DNA of 8,054 nucleotides, taken from the NCBI GenBank assembly GCA_024643945.1, contig JAHELX010000141.1, positions 3,290 to 11,343 on the forward strand, written 5' to 3'. Positions 1-4,663 of the stretch are shown here, one piece after another. Both the position numbers and the translations under genes were made by a program. How positions within the stretch are numbered: position 1 is the first letter of the stretch; every line of letters starts with the position of its first letter. The notes under the pieces were generated by a model. That model made no database searches, was not told the origin of the DNA, and worked only from the letters and a program-made list of their open reading frames with translations. Source of the DNA: Anaerolineales bacterium. GTDB taxonomy: Bacteria > Chloroflexota > Anaerolineae > 4572-78 > NAK82.

Positions 1-149
1 TACAGGGCCGTAGACCAGTTCTTAAATTCGGCAGGATAATAGCCGACCGCCAGGGTCCAGGTAAGCAGCACAAAGATCAGGAACCAGGAATAATCCAGGC
101 TGATGGGAATACCTAAAATGCACCCTAACGGAATCGTATGTCGTTTCAA
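1..149 (-). CDS. Site-2 protease (M50 family) N-terminus, partial
   Basis: This is the first 49 codons of a gene that continues past the low-coordinate edge. The start is TTG at 149-147. It is chosen because an AAGGA ribosome binding site lies at 158-162, 8 nt upstream, and because the reading frame from there gives a sensible protein. The peptide begins with a short basic stretch (MKRHT), followed by GCILGIPISLDYSWFLIFVL and a hydrophobic segment (about residues 22-37), then GYYPAEFKNWS. The pattern 'G-I-P-I-x-L-D-x-S-W-F-L' leading into the first membrane helix, followed by a YYP motif, is typical of the N-terminus of bacterial M50 zinc metalloproteases of the Rv2869c/SpoIVFB-like type, often with CBS domains. 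These cut substrate proteins inside the membrane. The HExxH active site would lie outside the window, so the assignment rests on family resemblance of the N-terminus alone. Confidence 0.68.
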   Translation of the reverse strand, partial: MKRHTIPLGCILGIPISLDYSWFLIFVLLTWTLAVGYYPAEFKNWSTAL

Positions 150-156
150 CTCTTAT

Positions 157-162
157 TTCCTT
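157..162 (-). promoter_or_regulatory. Ribosome binding site deciding a TTG start
   Basis: On the minus strand AAGGAA lies 7-8 nt before the TTG at 149-147. No ATG or GTG in this frame is near, so the site supports the TTG as the start of the M50-like gene. The mosaic repeat at 171-357 ends only about 9 nt upstream of this site. Confidence 0.65.
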
Positions 163-185
163 GCAACTGATCACCCTCCCGGAGC

Positions 186-297
186 AAAGCCCCCCACGGG
201 GCAGGTTGCATTGCGTGAGCATTCTGTGTCTAATTGCCGGGTGTAGCGACGGTTTCTGCTTTGAAGGTTGTCTAAACCTGCCCCGTGGGGGGGCTTT
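186..297. repeat. Internal 22-bp inverted repeat of the long-form element
   Basis: The 22 nt at 186-207 are the reverse complement of 275-297, except that the right arm has one extra G (seven against six). The 67 nt between them (208-274) are less GC-rich and could form the loop of a large hairpin. This stem is nested inside the outer terminal inverted repeat (173-185 with 343-355), so the element could fold into a long, branched structure in RNA or single-stranded DNA. Confidence 0.8.
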
Positions 298-324
298 CCC
301 CTGTGCAGCCCCGTGGGGGGGCTT
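280..324. repeat. 17-bp direct repeat inside the element
   Basis: GCCCCGTGGGGGGGCTT occurs at 280-296 and again at 308-324, 28 nt apart start to start. A third copy, with one G fewer, lies in inverted orientation at 187-202. The spacer between the direct copies (297-307) contains most of the 12-nt core block shared with the compact palindrome. This suggests that the module was duplicated or inserted on either side of that core. Confidence 0.85.
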
Positions 325-363
325 CGCTCGGGACCATTGGGCGCTCCGGGAGGGTAGGCTGGC

Positions 364-401
364 CGGTATCCTCCCCGGGCAGCAGCGCAGCGCGGATACC
401 G
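364..401. repeat. 8-bp stem, 22-nt loop next to the repeat element
   Basis: CGGTATCC at 364-371 pairs with GGATACCG at 394-401. The loop, 372-393, is rich in GCAGC/GCGC. It begins 7 nt beyond the end of the mosaic element and could be part of it, but nothing matching it flanks the compact palindrome at 2287-2346. No T-run follows on either strand, so it is not a typical intrinsic terminator. Confidence 0.4.
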
Positions 402-505
402 ACCTGAGAAAACACACAGCATGGGCGAGGTCTTCAGTTTTTACTCTGCTATTCTGCGTAGACTTGATTTTACTTCAGACCCTATTTCCTCAACGTAGTT
501 GGAGT

Positions 506-1927
506 TCAGGCCGGTAGCGTTTCTTCAACCGTCTTGACACGGCCAGTACCAGCTTGGATTGCCCACCAAAGCGTTGCCAACAGCCCAGCCCCTACGACCA
601 AGAGTCCCACTGTGGACACGCCAAAGCCTGGACCATATAGGGCCGGATTGACAAAGACCCAGATGCCGCCGCCCACCAAAATGATTGAGATGCCGATGAT
701 GATCGCCCAGCCGATCCAGTTGGGGTGCCCTTGTCTCACCAAACGCTCGACAGCCAACATCACCAGGACAAGCGCCGGCATCAGGAACAGGCCGACGTCC
801 TGGTGGAGCCAGGTGAAGACCGCATCCTTCGCTGCGCCAGCCGCCGGGCTGCCAGCCCCGAAGTACACCTCGTGCATTTCGATGTAATAACCACTCACGA
901 CGACGGCGAGGAAGCTGGCCACCCATGCCCAGGCCGCCGCCAGCCGAACGGACCGGCTGAGCAAGCGCCCCATGGCCAGGCCGGCCACAACAAGTACGCC
1001 GCCCAGCATGACAGACAGGCCGGTGGCGATATCATCGCCAGCGATGGCGTTGACGCCGCCAGGTCCCGAGGCGAACAGGTTCGGTGGCTGGTAGGTCGTG
1101 AAGCCCATGGCGACGTACAACGCCGTCATTCCGATCGCTCCTACAGCGACCAGAGTCAGGCCAAAACCTGCAATGGCGCGCGGCACCCCTCTAAGCCTGG
1201 TGTAGCCGAACTGCTGGGCGGCCAGGGCGATGGCCATGCCCATTATACCAACGGCCATTTCATGCGAGTGCGAACCAAGCAACGCAGCGGAGAAATCGCC
1301 AAGCGATGCGAAACCCACGGCGTGCGCGTACTCGCCGATGACGCCTGGAACATCCCCGAACTCCAAGATCCAGCCATTCAGGTGGCCCATGACAGCCGCT
1401 ATGAACATGGCAAAGGCCGCGCAGCCGGCGGCTGCCAGGGGTAGTGTCCGGCCGATGGATGATCGATCCAGCCACTCACTGACGATGCCCAGCAGTAGCA
1501 CCAGCAGGACCTCATCCAGGGCGAAGAAACCGAAGATCTGCAGCCACATCGGCGCCTCAGATCCGGGGATCTTGTGAATCCAGATGCCGCCGATGCCGGC
1601 CAGGATGGCCGCCGCCAGAACGCCGCCGGTGACCCACACGTGCACGTGGGTGGCTCGCAAGTCCAGCACCTGGCTGGCGAGCAACACCCCAAGAGCGGCC
1701 ACGCTAACCAGCAGGCCGTGGAGGTACATGGTTGGGAAGGTGCTCGGAGGCACCGAGGCGTTCGGCTCGATCATAAAGGGACTTGATACGAAGGCGCTCA
1801 TCAGTGCGAACAACACGATCCAGCCGATCACGAAGAAAACGGCTCGCCGTGGCGTGAGCCAAGGGAATAAGCCAAACGGAGCACTATCTACATCTTCATA
1901 TTCTTTTGTTTCGTTCGAAAGAGACAT
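506..1927 (-). CDS. 12-helix histidine-rich membrane protein, function unknown
   Basis: This is a 473-residue integral membrane protein whose family I do not recognise. The start is ATG at 1927-1925, because AGGAGG lies at 1933-1938 with 5-nt spacing; an in-frame ATG 17 codons upstream has no such support. Hydrophobic segments are near residues 29-47, 66-88, 97-118, 128-150, 162-183, 213-240, 251-275, 300-320, 328-348, 370-394, 403-426 and 437-457, twelve in all. Histidines lie in or beside these segments: H70 (YLHGLL), H94, H96, H118, H182 (MGHLNGW), H202, H220 and H222 (GSHSHEM), H352 and H375 (WLHQD). Acidic residues D138, E139 and E223 are also buried. Twelve helices with a histidine in helix 2 recall heme-copper oxidase subunit I, but the helix 7 His-His pair and the second helix 10 histidine are missing. 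A heme, metal or quinone role is therefore only a guess. It lies downstream of the nar-TDT operon on the same strand. Confidence 0.85.
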   Translation of the reverse strand: MSLSNETKEYEDVDSAPFGLFPWLTPRRAVFFVIGWIVLFALMSAFVSSPFMIEPNASVPPSTFPTMYLHGLLVSVAALGVLLASQVLDLRATHVHVWVTGGVLAAAILAGIGGIWIHKIPGSEAPMWLQIFGFFALDEVLLVLLLGIVSEWLDRSSIGRTLPLAAAGCAAFAMFIAAVMGHLNGWILEFGDVPGVIGEYAHAVGFASLGDFSAALLGSHSHEMAVGIMGMAIALAAQQFGYTRLRGVPRAIAGFGLTLVAVGAIGMTALYVAMGFTTYQPPNLFASGPGGVNAIAGDDIATGLSVMLGGVLVVAGLAMGRLLSRSVRLAAAWAWVASFLAVVVSGYYIEMHEVYFGAGSPAAGAAKDAVFTWLHQDVGLFLMPALVLVMLAVERLVRQGHPNWIGWAIIIGISIILVGGGIWVFVNPALYGPGFGVSTVGLLVVGAGLLATLWWAIQAGTGRVKTVEETLPA

Positions 1928-1932
1928 TGTAA

Positions 1933-1938
1933 CCTCCT
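1933..1938 (-). promoter_or_regulatory. Strong ribosome binding site fixing the start
   Basis: AGGAGG on the minus strand, 5 nt (TTACA) before the ATG at 1927. It selects the MSLSNETK start of the 12-helix protein over an in-frame ATG further upstream. Confidence 0.85.
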
Positions 1939-1952
1939 GCGCCGAAGCGCGA

Positions 1953-1985
1953 ATCATATTATTTTTCATAGAGCACAAGCCCCAA
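1953..1985 (-). promoter_or_regulatory. Weak candidate promoter for the 12-helix gene
   Basis: On the minus strand TTGGGG (1985-1980) lies 18 nt before TAATAT (1961-1956). An overlapping TATGAT (1958-1953) is a better -10 match. Transcription would start near 1945-1949, leaving a short leader that includes the AGGAGG site. The -35 match is poor and the organism's sigma factor preferences are unknown, so this is only the best-looking candidate in the gap. Confidence 0.22.
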
Positions 1986-2224
1986 GGGTATATAGGACGT
2001 GGTGTGAAACGCCTGTGTCTTATGCTCTCGTTCTTGACGAAAGTTCACGTTTCTTGATGGTTGCCTCGACCATATGCCGTGTGTCGAGTTTTGATGATGG
2101 GGACGTGTCCTGGTTACAGCACTTGCGACCTAAACCAAGCAGCCTACTACATATTGTGAAATAAAACACGGTTACGCATATAAACTCTCTCCCTAGAGAA
2201 CACAATACTACAAGCAGGATACAA

Positions 2225-2250
2225 TTGTCTTTAAGCTCGACTAAAGACAA
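2225..2250. promoter_or_regulatory. Symmetric 9-bp inverted repeat, possible operator
   Basis: TTGTCTTTA at 2225-2233 and its exact reverse complement TAAAGACAA at 2242-2250 flank 8 nt (AGCTCGAC). The arm length, the short spacer and the position about 300 nt upstream of the 12-helix gene fit a binding site for a dimeric regulator. It could also be a weak hairpin, but no T-run follows. No regulator gene lies in the window to pair it with. Confidence 0.4.
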
Positions 2251-2286
2251 CCTTAAGGCAACCTTATTATTAGCTGGTAACTGCTC

Positions 2287-2346
2287 ACCCTCCCGGAGCG
2301 CCCAATGGTCCCCTGTGCAGGGGACCATTGGGCGCTCCGGGAGGGT
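2287..2346. repeat. 60-nt nearly unbroken palindrome, compact repeat element
   Basis: Two perfectly complementary 29-nt arms (2287-2315 and 2318-2346) are separated by only TG (2316-2317). The left arm begins ACCCTCCCGGAGCGCCC. The flanks continue the symmetry imperfectly: TGGTAACTGCTC at 2275-2286 against GAGTAGTTACTGCCA at 2352-2366. It lies 22 nt after the TDT stop codon, so it would form a very stable hairpin at the 3' end of the nar-TDT transcript. It could stop or protect the message, but no T-run follows on the minus strand, so it is not a classical intrinsic terminator. Its blocks recur in the element at 171-357, which marks it as a repeat-family member rather than a purpose-built terminator. 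Confidence 0.92.
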
Positions 2347-2368
2347 AGCCTGAGTAGTTACTGCCAAA

Positions 2369-3439
2369 CTAAGACAGTGGTCTTCGAGGAGGGATGATAA
2401 CAAACGCCTTTATCAGACTGTAACCTAACCCGATAAAAGTAAGCGACCAGGCCAGAAGTGCTACATACACGAAATAGTGCGGAATCGTGTATAGGAAGTC
2501 GAGTCCCGTGGCTTTTGCTAATTGGAAGGTACAGGTGGTGTACATCCCCAGGGGGAAAACCATGCCCCAGTACTGGGGATCGTACCTTAGAGGAAAATGC
2601 ATATATAGGTGACGCCACACACCGAGTATCAGAAGCAACGGAATCCACCAGCTACCTATAGACCAAAAGAAAAGGGTGAACCCCTTCAGAAAAGGAAGAA
2701 TGTCCTGAAAGAACACCCACTGGGGAGCGCTCAAGATCAACTCGGCACCGGCCAGGGTCGTAATTGCCACGGCACCCATGTCGATCCAATAGGGTGGTGT
2801 CAACGCATCCGGCTCCAGTTTCAAGAATGTCCAGCGGTAGAAGATCAAGGCAATGACTAGAATGTACAACATGCCACCTACCATGTACATAGCCAGACTG
2901 AAGAAGTGAAGTTCCGTCCGCCAGGTTGTAAAATCGCGCGCGACCACTGTGCCCAGGATCGAAACAGACTGGGTGGCCACGATAGCAATCAGCCATGCGC
3001 CGTTTAGCCCCGTTTCCAGACTGGGCTTTTCCTCGCTTATTGTCACGGCCGTAAAAAACGCGTACATCAAGATAAACCACAAAATGATTCCCAGGTACAG
3101 CAGGGACTTGGCAACACCGGAATACCCACCCACGACAGCCAACTGGCTCCCCAGGACGCACGTCCCAGCTACCAGCGTGAAGAAACCCGGCCCCCGAGCG
3201 TGGTCGCCGAGATCTGCCGTCAGGCTGCGGGAGTAGCAAACAAGGCGGATCAGGGTTAATAGCCAGAGAACCCCATAAGCCGCTAGATTGAGGCCCAACA
3301 GCACCCAGGCAATTGTCTGCATCCCAAGTAGGTGCGCTGCAATAGAGACAATACCGGTGGCCATCACCAGGGCAAAGTAACCTGGAAACAAGTTTTTTAT
3401 GGCTTGTATTATGTTCTCTTTGAACTTTCCGTTCTGCAT
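2369..3439 (-). CDS. TDT/SLAC1-TehA family channel or transporter
   Basis: This is a 356-residue membrane protein of the TDT family (tellurite-resistance/dicarboxylate transporters, with plant SLAC1 anion channels and yeast sulfite exporters). Ten hydrophobic segments are visible, near residues 16-38, 44-66, 86-106, 112-133, 145-166, 178-201, 221-238, 255-275, 290-309 and 322-345, as expected for the family. Helix 1 carries FPGYFALVMATGIVSIA and helix 9 WGMVFPLGMYTTCT, both family-like. The start ATG (3439-3437) has a weak GTGGA ribosome binding site. The gene begins 33 nt after the narI stop on the same strand, so co-transcription is likely. Relatives carry sulfite, C4-dicarboxylates, or chloride and nitrate. 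Beside a nitrate reductase I infer nitrate or nitrite passage, but the substrate cannot be read from the sequence. Base composition looks less GC-rich than narG and narH. Confidence 0.85.
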   Translation of the reverse strand: MQNGKFKENIIQAIKNLFPGYFALVMATGIVSIAAHLLGMQTIAWVLLGLNLAAYGVLWLLTLIRLVCYSRSLTADLGDHARGPGFFTLVAGTCVLGSQLAVVGGYSGVAKSLLYLGIILWFILMYAFFTAVTISEEKPSLETGLNGAWLIAIVATQSVSILGTVVARDFTTWRTELHFFSLAMYMVGGMLYILVIALIFYRWTFLKLEPDALTPPYWIDMGAVAITTLAGAELILSAPQWVFFQDILPFLKGFTLFFWSIGSWWIPLLLILGVWRHLYMHFPLRYDPQYWGMVFPLGMYTTCTFQLAKATGLDFLYTIPHYFVYVALLAWSLTFIGLGYSLIKAFVIIPPRRPLS

Positions 3440-3473
3440 TTTTCCACTTTGTCTTTCTCTATTCGACAGTGTG

Positions 3474-4160
3474 TCATAGTTGTTGACGATTGCGCCGCAT
3501 CCAGACCACCGTCTGCCAGGGACGGACTAGGTAGCCCAGGGGCAAGGTGATGAGGTGAATCAGCCGCGAGAAGGGCAGTACGGCCAGCAACAGCAAGGCG
3601 TTGAAGACGTGGGCCTGAGCCAACCAGGGGAGGCCGGCCAACAGTTCAGGCTGAGGGCTAAAGGTGAAGAGTGAGATGAAATAGGGGACAAAATACTGGG
3701 GAAACCAGGACGCATAGGCATCGAAGAGTCCGACCCGTATCCCGGTCCCCAGGGAACACTGGATCAGCAAGAGCGTGAGAACCGCTAGATCCATAAGGGT
3801 GGTCACTGCTTGAACCCGCGGTTCGGAAGACCGCCGCCACAGCAGCACCCCGAGTCCAAAAATCGCCAGAATGCCCAGGCCTGACCCCAGAATCTGGGCC
3901 ATAAAGAGTCCGATGCGCAATTTTTCAAAGGCCTCCATCCCGCTAGGTAAGAGGAAGTTGAGCAGATGGGAGCCCAGAATCAGGACGATGCTCCAGTGCC
4001 AGGCCAGGCTTCCCCAGTAAAGTTTCCTCCGCTCCAACAACTCTGAAGAGAGGCTCGAGATGGTAAAGGGATGCTGCCGGAAACGGTACAGGGTACCGAA
4101 GACAAAGAGGAAGATCATAAAATAAGGAAAGACTAAAAAGAACAGACTATTCCAATTCAT
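3474..4160 (-). CDS. narI: Respiratory nitrate reductase gamma subunit, cytochrome b
   Basis: NarI anchors NarGH to the cytoplasmic membrane, oxidises quinol and passes electrons through two b hemes to NarH. The 228 residues match the usual length (225 in E. coli). Four heme histidines are present with the family spacing: H55 and H65 in helix 2 (WHWSIVLILGSH), and H184 and H202 in helix 5 (AHVFNALL and SRLIHLITLP). These correspond to E. coli H56, H66, H187 and H205, so by analogy H55/H202 bind the proximal heme and H65/H184 the distal one. The N-terminus also fits (short helix, then YRFRQHPFTISS). The ATG overlaps the narJ stop in ATGA (4160-4157), indicating translational coupling. Downstream, the TDT gene begins after 33 nt. 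Confidence 0.97.
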   Translation of the reverse strand: MNWNSLFFLVFPYFMIFLFVFGTLYRFRQHPFTISSLSSELLERRKLYWGSLAWHWSIVLILGSHLLNFLLPSGMEAFEKLRIGLFMAQILGSGLGILAIFGLGVLLWRRSSEPRVQAVTTLMDLAVLTLLLIQCSLGTGIRVGLFDAYASWFPQYFVPYFISLFTFSPQPELLAGLPWLAQAHVFNALLLLAVLPFSRLIHLITLPLGYLVRPWQTVVWMRRNRQQL

Positions 4161-4663
4161 CGCATGCCTCCATTTTGAGATTGAAGGGCCTCAAGGGCCG
4201 CAGCCAGGAGACCCAGGTAGAGGTTGCCAGGGTCAACCTTTGCCAAGGCCGCGTGTATTGACTGCAAGGCCGGCTCCAGCACCGACTCCAGTTCGGGCAA
4301 AGGTAAAGGAGCGCAGTCCAGGTAGCGCAGTATCGGAACCAAGTGGTCAGGCAATTCCCCCTCCAACTCGACATTGGCCGCTCCCATGGCTTCTCCCAGT
4401 CTGGCCATGAAGTGACTACGGGTGTAGTTTTCACCCCAGATCACGTAGCCAACGTAGGGCGGGGCAGCGGGGTTGAGGTCCAGGGTGCGAGTGAACAGTT
4501 CCTCCCACTGAGTCAGACTAAGCTTTCCAATTCCGCGGGTAAAGGTCTCCAGCCGGTCCCGTACTGGCCCAGGCGGGAGGGTGTTCATCTCTTCTTGCAG
4601 GGCCTCCAGTCGGCCCGGCGCCGGGTAACCGAAAGCTTCGGCCAGCACGGCGAACACGCTCAT
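4157..4663 (-). CDS. narJ: Nitrate reductase assembly chaperone (NarJ/TorD-like)
   Basis: NarJ is a cytoplasmic chaperone that binds the NarG N-terminus and holds NarGH until the molybdenum cofactor is inserted and NarI is joined. It is not part of the final enzyme. The 168-residue helical protein contains FAVLAEAFGYP at the start, then WEELFTRTLDLNPAAPPYVG and GENYTRSHFMARL, the conserved NarJ core. It is shorter than E. coli NarJ (236), as in many non-enterobacterial homologues, ending soon after the last core helix. I chose ATG at 4663-4661, which overlaps the narH stop in TGATG and has GAGG 6 nt upstream. A GTG one codon earlier (4666-4664) is an equal alternative. Its stop overlaps the narI start by four bases. 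Confidence 0.94.
   Translation of the reverse strand: MSVFAVLAEAFGYPAPGRLEALQEEMNTLPPGPVRDRLETFTRGIGKLSLTQWEELFTRTLDLNPAAPPYVGYVIWGENYTRSHFMARLGEAMGAANVELEGELPDHLVPILRYLDCAPLPLPELESVLEPALQSIHAALAKVDPGNLYLGLLAAALEALQSQNGGMR

Larger units (their letters stand above)
171..357. repeat. Mosaic palindromic repeat element, long form
   Basis: The ends are inverted repeats: ACCCTCCCGGAGC at 173-185 pairs with GCTCCGGGAGGGT at 343-355. Three blocks are identical to the compact palindrome at 2287-2346, in the same order and orientation: 171-185 equals 2285-2299 (15 nt), 297-308 equals 2309-2320 (12 nt), and 330-357 equals 2321-2348 (28 nt). Between block 1 and block 2 this copy has 111 nt against 9 nt in the compact copy. 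Between blocks 2 and 3 it has 21 nt against none. The extra DNA carries three copies of a GC-rich module (187-202, 280-296, 308-324). No coding capacity is apparent, so this looks like a non-autonomous, MITE- or REP-like intergenic element. The family was not recognised. Confidence 0.8.
150..505. other. 356-nt intergenic region dominated by repeats
   Basis: This is the gap between the stop of the 12-helix protein gene (506) and the TTG start of the M50-like gene (149). It holds the ribosome binding site at 157-162, the mosaic repeat element at 171-357, a separate 8-bp stem at 364-401, and a plainer AT-richer stretch at 402-505. Open frames crossing it on both strands are proline-, glycine- and arginine-rich translations of the GC-rich repeats and resemble no protein. 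No tRNA and no classical hairpin-plus-T-run terminator was seen for the upstream gene. Confidence 0.7.
1928..2368. other. 441-nt intergenic region between two membrane-protein genes
   Basis: This gap lies between the TDT stop and the start of the 12-helix gene. From the TDT side it holds the 60-nt palindrome (2287-2346), a 9-bp symmetric site (2225-2250), and an AT-richer stretch down to the ribosome binding site at 1933-1938. A minor CTCGAC/GTCGAG pair lies at 2065-2070 and 2083-2088. The AT-richer composition and the strong ribosome binding site suggest that the 12-helix gene is transcribed separately. No TTGAT-N4-ATCAA box (FNR/CRP-type) was found. No convincing protein is encoded on either strand. 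Confidence 0.65.

Noticed and set aside
171..401. CRISPR array
   Set aside because: The repeats are inverted and unevenly spaced, with block lengths that differ, and there are no regular spacers.
467..493. Possible minus-strand promoter (TTGAGG, 15 nt, TAAAAT) for the M50-like gene
   Set aside because: The spacer is short, and the whole mosaic element would separate it from the gene. It is not better than chance in an AT-richer stretch.
22..517. Open frames on both strands through the repeat element, including a WALREG-type peptide that recurs at 2020-2403
   Set aside because: The shared peptide arises from translating the shared repeat blocks, not from a conserved protein. The rest is Pro/Gly/Arg-rich GC-repeat translation.
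725..1444. A 239-codon plus-strand open frame opposite the 12-helix gene
   Set aside because: Its translation is polar and low in complexity, with no family resemblance, while the minus frame has a strong ribosome binding site and clear membrane helices. It is a high-GC antisense shadow.
506..1927. Classical heme-copper oxidase subunit I or NorB
   Set aside because: The helix count and a helix 2 histidine fit, but the HPEVY motif, the helix 7 His-His pair and the paired helix 10 histidines are missing. MHEVYF at 352-356 looks similar but follows a different helix, so I did not assign it.
2147..2179. A 10-residue minus-strand open frame (MRNRVLFHNM) preceded by AGGGAG, possible leader peptide
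   Set aside because: It is too short to support, more than 200 nt from the next gene, and has no attenuator-like hairpins or codon run that would indicate a leader.
2287..2346. Classical rho-independent terminator for the TDT gene
   Set aside because: The stem is far longer than usual, and no T-run follows it on either strand. The shared blocks at 171-357 point to a repeat family instead.
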